From NCBI GenBank assembly GCA_964569055.1, contig CAZMSZ010000397.1:1-6832 (forward strand): a stretch of 6,832 nucleotides of DNA, given 5' to 3'. The notes beneath the pieces were generated by a model. That model searched no databases and was not told the DNA's origin. It worked only from the letters and a program-made list of their open reading frames with translations. Positions within the stretch are counted from its first letter, which is position 1, and each line of letters opens with the position of its first letter. Both the position numbers and the translations under genes were made by a program. The DNA comes from JAWLGW01 sp964569055. GTDB lineage: Bacteria > Planctomycetota > J058. Positions 1-5,822 of this stretch are shown here, in pieces.

Positions 1-59
1 ACTGCTGGCGCGAGGCGACCTGGGCGTGCCAGGGCCCGGACTCGCCCGACTGCGCCCGA

Positions 60-83
60 CCCCGCCGGCGTTATCCGGCGGGG
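60..83 (+). other. stem-loop, mutually exclusive with the terminator hairpin
   Basis: Nine base pairs (CCCCGCCGG with CCGGCGGGG) close a six-base loop CGTTAT. Its right arm, 77-83, is also the left arm of the terminator-like hairpin that follows, so the two cannot form at once. The pairing is seen directly; any attenuation role is inference. No + strand gene lies downstream, which argues against classical attenuation. Confidence 0.4.
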
Positions 84-113
84 GGGGGCCCACCGGCCGC
101 CCCCGCCTCTTTT
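77..113 (+). terminator. intrinsic-terminator-like hairpin with T-run
   Basis: GGCGGGGG (77-84) pairs with CCCCCGCC (100-107). Inside it GGCC (87-90) pairs with GGCC (95-98) around a CACC loop. The stem is followed directly by TCTTTT. Polarity of the T-run makes it a + strand terminator, so it would serve a gene lying left of the window. On the minus strand the hairpin is not followed by a U-tract, so it is a poor terminator for the LRR gene that ends at 174. Seen directly; function inferred. Confidence 0.5.
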
Positions 114-173
114 GGTTCGACCCCTCGCTCAGAGCGCGCGCGCAGGTCGTCGCGCCAGTGCTCGAGCAGCGCC

Positions 174-1655
174 TCAGCGCACGACCACGCAGTCGGGGCG
201 CGCCTTGCCGAACCGCTCGCAGGCCGCGAAGGACACGCCCTCGCAGCCCTCCAGCCGCACGCGCCGCAGCCGCGGCAGGGCGCGCAGCGGCTCGAGGCCC
301 GCGTCGCTGACCCCGCCGCACCACGAGAGGTCGAGCTCCTCGAGCGTCTCGAGCGTGGCGAGGTGGTGCAGGCCGAGGTCGCCGATCCCGCCGCACCACG
401 AGAGGTCGAGGTCGCGCAGCGCCGGGAGGTCGGCGAGGTCGGCCAGGCTGGCGTCGGTCACGCCGTCGCAGTGGGCGAGCACCAGCGCCTCGAGCCCCGA
501 CAGCCGAGTCAGCGAGCGGAGGCCGGCCGCGGTGACCCGCTTGCAGTCGGTCAGGTTCAAGCTGCGCAGCGTCCCCGCCTCCGCCAGGGCGACGAGCGCG
601 CCGTCCCCCACGCGCGAGCAGAAGGCCAGGCTCAGGCGCTCGAGGGCGGGCAGCGCGGCGAGCGCGCTCACGCCGGCGTCGGTCAGGCGCAGCGAGGGGC
701 CGAGGTCGACCACCCGCAGCCGGCGCGCGGCGCCGAGGGAGCGCAGGCCCGCGTCGGTCAGGAGCTGGCAGCCGCGCAGCTCGAGCCGTTCGAGCTGCTC
801 GAACCGCGCGATCACCGCCAGGGCGGCGTCGCGCAGCGGCCAGCACCAGGTGAGGCTGAGGGCGCGCAGCTCCGGCGCGAGGTGCTCGAGGCCCGGCCCG
901 GCGATCCGGCAGCTCTCGAGCCGACAGCGGCGCAGCGCCCGCAGCGCGGCCAGGGGCGCGAGCGCGGCGTCGTCGAGCGGCGCGTCGGAGAGGTGCAGCC
1001 CCTCGAGCTCGCTCAGGCGCGCGAGGTGCGCGACGCCCGCCGCGCCGATCCGCCGGGCGCCGGTGAGGCTCAGGCGCAACAGGCCCAGCCCGCCGAGCGG
1101 GGCGAGGCCCTCCTCGGCCAGCTCGCCGCAGTCGAACAGGGCCAGGCGCGCGAGCGGCAGGCGCGCGAGGTGGCGCGCGCCCTCCTCGGTGAGCTGGCTG
1201 CACTCGCTCAGCTCGAGCCGCCGCAGCGCCGAGCAGCGCGCGATCCGCTCCACCACCCCGTCGGTCACCTGCATGCGCTTGGCGACCAGGCCCGGGACCC
1301 CGTGGATCGCGAGCATGGTGCTGACCTCGCCCACCCCGTCGAAGGCGGACGCCCCGATCGGGAGGCGCGGCTCGGGTTGGACCCACCAGCAGCGGTGCGG
1401 CGGGATCGACACGCCCGCCCCCGCCGCGGGGGTGCGCCCCAGCTCGACGGCGCGCCCGTCGGGGAGCTGGGCGTACACGCGCAGCGGGATCGGCAGGTTG
1501 AAGGTCCGCGCCGGGAACACCTGGTGGTCGAGCATGCGCGCCGGCACGCGGAGCCCCGCCCGGCGCCGCCCGGCGATGGCGCGCTCGAGCGCCGCCGCGT
1601 CGCCCGGGTCGGCCTCCCAGATCCGCTCCCATCGCCGCCAGGCCGCGTCGCTCAT
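174..1655 (-). CDS. leucine-rich repeat protein (Cys-containing, AMN1/F-box-like LRRs)
   Basis: This encodes 493 aa. The ATG at 1655 is chosen because AGGGGA lies just upstream at suitable spacing; the frame opens earlier at an alternative codon (1688) without better support. Residues 1-143 form a non-repeat N-terminal region that begins WRRWERIWEADPGD, with later conserved-looking aromatic/Pro segments. It resembles the leader regions that precede LRRs in many myxobacterial and planctomycete proteins, but I cannot name the domain. Residues about 144-485 are 14 tandem repeats of 24-25 aa with the pattern LxxLxLxxCxxLTDxGLxxLaxLpx, which is the cysteine-containing LRR subtype of eukaryotic F-box and AMN1-like proteins. 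There is no signal peptide or membrane segment, so a cytoplasmic protein-binding scaffold is the best inference. The partner is unknown. Repeats 12 and 13 are almost identical in protein and DNA, a sign of recent repeat expansion. The gene stands alone between non-coding stretches. Confidence 0.9.
   Translation of the reverse strand: MSDAAWRRWERIWEADPGDAAALERAIAGRRRAGLRVPARMLDHQVFPARTFNLPIPLRVYAQLPDGRAVELGRTPAAGAGVSIPPHRCWWVQPEPRLPIGASAFDGVGEVSTMLAIHGVPGLVAKRMQVTDGVVERIARCSALRRLELSECSQLTEEGARHLARLPLARLALFDCGELAEEGLAPLGGLGLLRLSLTGARRIGAAGVAHLARLSELEGLHLSDAPLDDAALAPLAALRALRRCRLESCRIAGPGLEHLAPELRALSLTWCWPLRDAALAVIARFEQLERLELRGCQLLTDAGLRSLGAARRLRVVDLGPSLRLTDAGVSALAALPALERLSLAFCSRVGDGALVALAEAGTLRSLNLTDCKRVTAAGLRSLTRLSGLEALVLAHCDGVTDASLADLADLPALRDLDLSWCGGIGDLGLHHLATLETLEELDLSWCGGVSDAGLEPLRALPRLRRVRLEGCEGVSFAACERFGKARPDCVVVR
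312..410 (-). repeat. 24-bp direct repeat inside LRR units 12 and 13
   Basis: Positions 312-335 and 387-410 are identical over 24 bases and lie exactly 75 bases (25 codons, one LRR unit) apart. Each copy encodes LDLSWCGG. Identity at synonymous positions points to a recent in-frame duplication or gene conversion of one LRR unit. Confidence 0.85.
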
Positions 1656-1669
1656 CGGGCTCCCCTGGC

Positions 1670-1678
1670 AGCGTAGCA
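1670..1678 (-). promoter_or_regulatory. possible extended -10 box for the LRR gene
   Basis: On the minus strand TGCTACGCT fits an extended -10 pattern (TGnTAnnnT), 14 bases before the ATG at 1655. There is no convincing -35 hexamer at the usual distance. Transcription would begin close to the AGGGGA ribosome site, leaving a very short leader. Weak, sequence-only evidence. Confidence 0.25.
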
Positions 1679-1725
1679 CCGCCCGCACGAACCGGCCGCG
1701 CGCGCGACGCGCCCGTACGGCCGCA

Positions 1726-1754
1726 GGGCTCGCCGGCCTTCGGCCAGCGAGCCC
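1726..1754. other. intergenic stem-loop
   Basis: GGGCTCGC (1726-1733) pairs with GCGAGCCC (1747-1754). After one C-A mismatch, GGCC pairs with GGCC around a TTC loop. It lies between two minus-strand genes and has no T-run on either side. It could stop transcription coming from the 1883-2312 gene or be a dispersed palindrome; the sequence does not decide. Confidence 0.45.
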
Positions 1755-1848
1755 CGGAGCAGGATCGGACTCGGGAAGATTGGGGCTGTCGCTTGCGACC
1801 GCTCCGCCTCGGACGAGGGCGAAGAATGCCGGGCAAACGCAGGGGCAG

Positions 1849-1876
1849 GGAGGCTGTCGCCGAAGCGACGACCTCC
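1849..1876 (-). terminator. stem-loop just after the repeat-protein gene
   Basis: GGAGG (1849-1853) pairs with CCTCC (1872-1876) and GTCGC (1856-1860) pairs with GCGAC (1865-1869), with a two-base internal mismatch and a CGAA loop. It starts 6 bases after the stop codon at 1883-1885 on the minus strand, a fitting terminator position, but it lacks a U-tract. A related sequence (GGCTGTCGC, two bases, GCGAC) occurs at 1784-1799. Confidence 0.35.
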
Positions 1877-1882
1877 GAGGCG

Positions 1883-2312
<430 letters not shown>

Positions 2313-2341
2313 GACGCTCTCCTGTTGCTGCGACGGAGGTC

Positions 2342-2370
2342 AGGGTAGAGCACGTGGCGCACTGCGTCAA
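2342..2370 (-). promoter_or_regulatory. sigma70-like promoter of the repeat-protein gene
   Basis: On the minus strand TTGACG (2370-2365) and TACCCT (2347-2342) are separated by exactly 17 bases. The predicted transcript start near 2335 gives a leader of about 23 bases carrying AGGAG before the ATG at 2312. This is the best promoter in the window and argues that the repeat gene is, or recently was, expressed from that ATG. Confidence 0.6.
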
Positions 2371-2401
2371 CAGCCAAATGCCGCGCCGCGTTAGATATCG
2401 C

Positions 2402-2426
2402 CAACCCATTGTCTGACAGCGGGTTG
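2402..2426. promoter_or_regulatory. operator-like 25-bp palindrome between divergent genes
   Basis: The sequence is symmetric about position 2414. The outer arms CAACCC (2402-2407) and GGGTTG (2421-2426) and the inner arms TGTC (2410-2413) and GACA (2415-2418) are complementary, giving 10 of 12 matched positions. With a one-base centre it is poorly suited to an RNA hairpin and better suited to a dimeric DNA-binding protein. It lies just upstream of, and slightly overlapping, the weak -35 region of the kinase promoter. The regulator is unknown. Confidence 0.45.
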
Positions 2427-2455
2427 CCAAACCAAGACCGACCGCGGGTTAAGAT
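2424..2455 (+). promoter_or_regulatory. promoter of the glycan operon with leaderless geometry
   Basis: TAAGAT (2450-2455) fits a TAnnnT -10 box and ends 7 bases before GTG at 2463, so transcription would begin at or next to the start codon. The nearest -35-like hexamer, TTGCCA (2424-2429), is 20 bases away, which is too far for a strong promoter and may mean activator dependence. Inferred from sequence only. Confidence 0.45.
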
Positions 2456-2462
2456 CTTCGCC

Positions 2463-3290
2463 GTGGACGACCTCCCCCCCGGGTTCGAGCGGCGCGCGGT
2501 CGACGACGCGGTGGTCGTCGCGCGCAGCGACCTGATCGAGGCGCTGCTCGCGGCCGGCGTGGACGACCCCGAGGGCCTCGCCCGCCGCGCCCCGAGCGGG
2601 CACGCGGGCCGCGGCAGCCTGGGCCGGGTCGAGCTGGGCGCGGCGGGCGCCGCGATCGTGCGGCCGCTGGTGCGCGGCGGGCTGGTCGGCCTGCTGGTGC
2701 GACGGCGCTCGCTCGACGCGGGGCGGGCCCTGGCCGAGCTCCGCCTGTGCGCGGAGGCCGGCGCGCGCGGCGCGAGCGTGCTCGAGGTGCTCGCGGCCGT
2801 GACGCGCCGCGACGGGGTCGGCTACACCCACGGCCTGGTGACCCGCGAGGTGGTGGGCGCCCGCGACCTCCTCGCCGCGCTGCGTGCCGGCGAGGGGCCG
2901 CGCGCACGCGCGCGCGCGCTCGCCGCGGCCGGCCGCGCGGTGCGCCGCCTCCACGACGCGGGCGTCGACCACGTGGACCTCAACCTCAAGAACGTGCTGC
3001 TGCGCCCCGACGGCTCGGCGCTGGTCCTCGACCTCGACCGCTGCCGCCTCGCCGCGGGCCCCGCCTCCGAGCGGGTGCGCGTGCGCAACCTGCTCCGGCT
3101 GCTCCGCTCGTGGCGCAAGCTCGCCGCGGCGGAGCCGCGCTCGGTGCAGGCGCGCGACCCGCTCCGGTTCGCGCGGGCGTATGCTCGCGGCGAGCGCGAG
3201 CTGCTCCGCCGCCTGGTGCGCGCCGGGCGCGCGGCGCGCTTCCCGCTCCACCGCCTCCGCTGGCGCCTGTTGCCGCCGCGCTTCCCATGA
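2463..3290 (+). CDS. Kdo/WaaP-family lipopolysaccharide kinase
   Basis: This encodes 275 aa from GTG at 2463. The frame extends to a TTG at 2409, but that start has no ribosome site, lies inside a palindrome and adds residues unlike the family, while a -10 box sits 7 bases before GTG. The protein resembles KdkA and WaaP, which phosphorylate Kdo or heptose of the LPS inner core at the inner membrane using ATP. Visible features are a Gly/Arg-rich segment LxxxVRGGLVG (about 69-76), a hinge-like THGLVTREV (122-130), the catalytic loop HVDLNLKN (170-177; D172 and N177 are the expected catalytic Asp and metal-binding Asn), and DLDRC (190-194) in place of DFG, matching the DFDK motif of KdkA. The C-terminus is Arg-rich, fitting a peripheral membrane contact. 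It starts a three-gene operon and its stop overlaps the next ATG (ATGA). The exact sugar acceptor cannot be told. Confidence 0.82.
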   Translation: MDDLPPGFERRAVDDAVVVARSDLIEALLAAGVDDPEGLARRAPSGHAGRGSLGRVELGAAGAAIVRPLVRGGLVGLLVRRRSLDAGRALAELRLCAEAGARGASVLEVLAAVTRRDGVGYTHGLVTREVVGARDLLAALRAGEGPRARARALAAAGRAVRRLHDAGVDHVDLNLKNVLLRPDGSALVLDLDRCRLAAGPASERVRVRNLLRLLRSWRKLAAAEPRSVQARDPLRFARAYARGERELLRRLVRAGRAARFPLHRLRWRLLPPRFP

Positions 3291-3988
3291 GCTGGTTCCG
3301 CCGTCGCGACCCGCCGCCGCTCGACCTCTCGGTCACCGTGATCGCGCAGGACCGCGCGCGCGAGCTCGAGGGGCTGCTCGCCAACGTCGAGGGCTTCGCG
3401 CGCGAGATCGTGGTGGTCGACGGCGGCAGCCGCGACGACACCGCGGCCGTGTGCCGCGCCCACCCCAAGGTGCGCTACGTCGAGCGCCCCTGGGACGGCC
3501 ACTTCGGCCGCCAGAAGAACGCCTCGTTCGCGGCCGCGAGCGGGTCGTGGATCCTGCACCTCGACACCGACGAGCGGGTCGGGCCCGCGCTCGCGCGCGC
3601 GCTCCCGCGGCTGTGCGCCGGGCGCGCCACGTTCTACCGGGTGCCCATGCTGTGGCTCGTGTCGGAGGACCCGCCGCGCTACGTGAAGAGCGCCAAGCAC
3701 TACCCCTGCCCGGTGCCGCGGCTGTTCAAGAACCTCCCCCAGCACCGCTACCTCGAGGACGTGCGCCCCGTGCACCCCACCTTCCCCAAGGAGGTGGTGC
3801 GCCGCATGAAGAAGCTGCGCGGCGTGTACCTGCACCACTACTGCCTGGCCTGGCTCAGCCGCGAGGAGCTCGTGGCCAAGGCCGCGCGCTACGCCGAGGA
3901 GCAGCCCGGGAGCGAGGCCACCAACCGCGCCTACTATCTGTGGTGGGAGGGCGAGCACGAGGTGCTGCCCGTGGACGACGTCGCGTGA
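3287..3988 (+). CDS. family 2 glycosyltransferase (WaaE/LgtF-like)
   Basis: This encodes 233 aa. The ATG overlaps the kinase stop (ATGA) and has no Shine-Dalgarno, so translational coupling is likely. It has a GT-A fold signature: LSVTVIAQDRA (14-24) begins the nucleotide-sugar fold, EIVVVDGGSRDDT (40-52) follows, and the metal-binding DxD is LDTDE (92-96). After the GRQKNASFAAASGSW segment come acceptor-side features including FYRVPMLWLV and a His/Tyr-rich GVYLHHYCLAW. The length and N-terminal pattern match the compact WaaE/LgtF group that adds glucose or a similar sugar to the LPS inner core. There is no membrane span, so it acts on the cytoplasmic face. Placed between an LPS-type kinase and a methyltransferase, it probably extends the same glycan. 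Donor and acceptor cannot be assigned. Confidence 0.88.
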   Translation: MSWFRRRDPPPLDLSVTVIAQDRARELEGLLANVEGFAREIVVVDGGSRDDTAAVCRAHPKVRYVERPWDGHFGRQKNASFAAASGSWILHLDTDERVGPALARALPRLCAGRATFYRVPMLWLVSEDPPRYVKSAKHYPCPVPRLFKNLPQHRYLEDVRPVHPTFPKEVVRRMKKLRGVYLHHYCLAWLSREELVAKAARYAEEQPGSEATNRAYYLWWEGEHEVLPVDDVA

Positions 3989-4647
3989 TCGAGCGCCGCA
4001 AGGTGGCGGACCTCGCCGGGCTGCGCGCCGCCTACAACGCGATCTACTCGCGGGCCGAGTACGGCGAGCGCGAGGGGCTCTACCGGCTGGTGCGCGCGCT
4101 CCTCGCCGCCGAGCCCGGGGCGCGCGTGCTCGACGTCGGCTGCGGGGCGGCCCCGTTCGCCCGCTCGGCCCAGGCGCAGGACCTGCGCGTGGTGGGGGTC
4201 GACCTCGCCGACGCCGCGCTGGCCAAGGCCCGCGCCCGGGGCCTCGCCGCGCTGGCGGTCGCGCAGGGGGAGCGGCTCCCGTTCGCGGACGGCGCGTTCG
4301 AGCGGCTGGTGTGCCTGGGCAACCTCGAGCACTTCCTCGACCCCGCGGCGGGGGCCCGCGAGCTGCGCCGGGTGCTCGCGCCCGGCGGGCGCGGCGTGGT
4401 CATGCTGCCCAACGCCTACTACTCGGGCGACATCTGGAAGGTCGTGCGCACCGGGCGCGGCCCCGACCACCACCAGCCGCTCGACCGGTTCGCCACCGCG
4501 GCCGAGTGGCAGGACCTGCTCGAGGAGGCCGGGCTCGAGGTGCTCGAGGTGCGCCGCTGGGACAAGGGGAAGCTGTGGAAGCGGCTGCTGCCGTTCCACC
4601 TCGCCTACCACTTCGTCTACGCCGTGGGGGCCCCCTCGCCGGGCTGA
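3985..4647 (+). CDS. class I SAM-dependent methyltransferase (Methyltransf_11 type)
   Basis: This encodes 220 aa from GTG at 3985, which overlaps the glycosyltransferase stop as GTGA. No ribosome site is visible, so coupling to upstream translation is likely. The SAM-binding motif I is VLDVGCG (48-54). The acidic residue at the end of strand 2 is GVD (D73). Motif II-like LPFADGAFERLVCLGNLEHF spans 98-117, and motif III LRRVLAPGGRGVVMLPN follows. The C-terminal part (HHQPLDRFATAAEWQDLLEEAG, then a basic, aromatic-rich end) resembles methyltransferases of cell-surface glycan clusters, with the helix that binds hydrophobic or sugar acceptors. By context it probably methylates a sugar or lipid carrier of the glycan made with the two upstream genes. 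The acceptor is unknown. It is the last gene of the operon; 69 bases separate it from the next. Confidence 0.88.
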   Translation: MIERRKVADLAGLRAAYNAIYSRAEYGEREGLYRLVRALLAAEPGARVLDVGCGAAPFARSAQAQDLRVVGVDLADAALAKARARGLAALAVAQGERLPFADGAFERLVCLGNLEHFLDPAAGARELRRVLAPGGRGVVMLPNAYYSGDIWKVVRTGRGPDHHQPLDRFATAAEWQDLLEEAGLEVLEVRRWDKGKLWKRLLPFHLAYHFVYAVGAPSPG

Positions 4648-4670
4648 GCCGATCCGGTCCCGTCGGCCTC

Positions 4671-4710
4671 CTGGACCCTCGCCGCGTCGGCTATCCTGGG
4701 CCGCCGAGGG
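4671..4710 (+). promoter_or_regulatory. candidate promoter and RBS before the phosphoesterase
   Basis: TATCCT (4692-4697) is a plausible -10 box with CTGGAC (4671-4676) 15 bases upstream, a short spacer. GAGGG (4706-4710) lies six bases before GTG at 4717 and supports that start. The phosphoesterase could also be read through from the operon upstream, since no terminator is visible in the 69-base gap. Confidence 0.35.
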
Positions 4711-4716
4711 CAGGGC

Positions 4717-5454
4717 GTGCACTACGCGATCGTCGGCTGCATCCACGGCAACGCGCCGGCGCTCCGCGCCTGCCTGGAGGAGATCCGCGCCCGCGGGATC
4801 CAGCGGATCGTGTGCCTGGGCGACGTGGTCGGCTACGGCCCCGACCCGGTCGAGTGCATCGACCTCGTGCGCGAGCACTGCTTCATCACGATCCGCGGGG
4901 ACCACGACCAGGGGGTCACCGACGGGAGCGAGGGCTTCATCCCCAAGACGGCGCGCGTGCTCGACTGGACGCGCAGCCTGGTCGAGAGCGACCCCGCGCG
5001 CATGAAGTTCCTGCGCGAGGCGCAGGACTCGTTCGTGAGCGCCGGGATCAGCTTCGTCCACGGCTCGCCGCGCAGCTGCTTCGAGTACCTGTTCCCCCAC
5101 GACGTGACCCGCGACCCGCGCAAGCTGCGCGCCGCCTTCGCCGCGATCGAGAAGGTGTGCTTCTTCGCGCACACCCACGTCCCCGGGGTGATTACCGAGG
5201 AGCCGCTGCAGTGGTCCGCGGCGCAGGACCAGGGCGGGTACTATCACTACCGCAAGGGCAGCAAGGCCCTGATCAACGTTGGTTCGGTGGGCCAGCCGCG
5301 GGACGGTGACCCGCGGGCGTGCTGGCTCGAGATCAAGAAGAACGAGATGTTCTGGCGGCGGACCGAGTACGACGTGAGCGCCGTCGTCGCGCGCCTCTCG
5401 GCGGACGACACCTTCAGCTCCGACCTCGCGATCCGGCTGCAGAAGGGCAGGTGA
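4717..5454 (+). CDS. YfcE-like metallophosphoesterase with altered metal-ligand motifs
   Basis: This encodes 245 aa from GTG at 4717, preceded by GAGGG. It fits the calcineurin-like Metallophos_2 family (YfcE/MJ0936-like phosphodiesterases). The expected motifs occur in order: GCIHGN (7-12), GDVVGYGPDP (35-44), GDHD (61-64), VHGSP (114-118) and AHTHVPG (151-157), then INVGSVGQPRDGD typical of the family end. Two differ from the usual forms. The first motif is normally SDIHGN, and here the metal-ligand Asp is Cys8. The third is normally GNHD, and here Asn is Asp62. The Cys codon TGC differs from GAC at two bases, so a single sequencing error is unlikely. The protein may use another metal, have changed activity or be non-catalytic. 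There is no signal peptide. Its stop overlaps the next gene's ATG by one base (TGATG), so the two form an operon. Substrate unknown. Confidence 0.9.
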   Translation: MHYAIVGCIHGNAPALRACLEEIRARGIQRIVCLGDVVGYGPDPVECIDLVREHCFITIRGDHDQGVTDGSEGFIPKTARVLDWTRSLVESDPARMKFLREAQDSFVSAGISFVHGSPRSCFEYLFPHDVTRDPRKLRAAFAAIEKVCFFAHTHVPGVITEEPLQWSAAQDQGGYYHYRKGSKALINVGSVGQPRDGDPRACWLEIKKNEMFWRRTEYDVSAVVARLSADDTFSSDLAIRLQKGR

Positions 5455-5804
5455 TGAGCGCGATCAACAACGTGAAGTTCCAGCAGTTCCTCAAGCAGGC
5501 CCGCGGCGTGCAGGTGCTCGAGCTGCACGTGAGCCGCCAGGACCGGCGCAAGGACGTGCTGCTTCGCTACAACGGCAAGGGCACCGGCAAGCAGGGCAAG
5601 GCGCTCGTCGGCGAGTGGACGATCGCCCGCGGCGAGAAGGACGAGGCCGCCCTCGAGGCCGAGGTCCAAAAGTTCCTCGAGCTCGCCCGCAAGCACTTCG
5701 TCGTCAAGCGCGGCGAGGGCCTGACCGACGAGCGCTACGCCGACGCGGCGCAGGAGACCAAGGTCGCGCCGATCGTGGCGGAGAAGGGCGAAGAGAAGGC
5801 CTGA
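5454..5804 (+). CDS. 116-aa protein of unknown function
   Basis: I do not recognise the family. The ATG at 5454 shares one base with the phosphoesterase stop, and AGAAGG (5441-5446) lies seven bases upstream, so both coupling and a ribosome site support it. The protein has a helical N-terminus (about 1-16), a beta-like segment (VQVLELHVSRQ) followed by a Lys/Gly-rich stretch RYNGKGTGKQGKALVG (around 42-57), a second beta-like EWTIARG, and a long charged helix DEAALEAEVQKFLELARKHF. The C-terminus is charged and probably disordered (EKGEEKA). There are no cysteines, membrane spans or signal peptide. Coupling to the phosphoesterase suggests a shared task or partner, which is inference only. Coding is supported by the start overlap, the balanced composition and the stop placement near the convergent gene. 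Confidence 0.8.
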   Translation: MSAINNVKFQQFLKQARGVQVLELHVSRQDRRKDVLLRYNGKGTGKQGKALVGEWTIARGEKDEAALEAEVQKFLELARKHFVVKRGEGLTDERYADAAQETKVAPIVAEKGEEKA

Positions 5805-5822
5805 GCGGCCGACCGCCGCTCA
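5802..5822. terminator. hairpin joining the two convergent stop codons
   Basis: TGAGCGGC (5802-5809) pairs perfectly with GCCGCTCA (5815-5822) around a five-base loop, CGACC. The left arm begins with the TGA of the + strand gene, and the right arm is the complement of the TGA of the minus-strand gene. It could end transcription in both directions, although no U-tract follows on either side. Termination is inference. Confidence 0.4.

Noticed and set aside
363..1676. 437-aa + strand open frame opposite the LRR gene
   Set aside because: Its composition (Gln/Arg/Glu/Ala repeats) mirrors the antisense of the LRR codons. No ribosome site or family is seen.
1784..1869. Two copies of GGCTGTCGC...GCGAC, 68 bases apart, as an attachment site or mobile-element trace
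   Set aside because: They are short and GC-rich, differ in loop length and have no integrase or transposase nearby; chance or minor hairpins are enough.
2409..2462. TTG start extending the kinase by 18 residues
   Set aside because: There is no ribosome site, the codon lies inside the palindrome, and the added residues are unlike the family. GTG at 2463 is directly preceded by a -10 box.
3934..5247. 437-aa minus-strand open frame across the methyltransferase and phosphoesterase
   Set aside because: It runs antisense to two genes with clear catalytic motifs and is low-complexity; GC-rich DNA has few stops.
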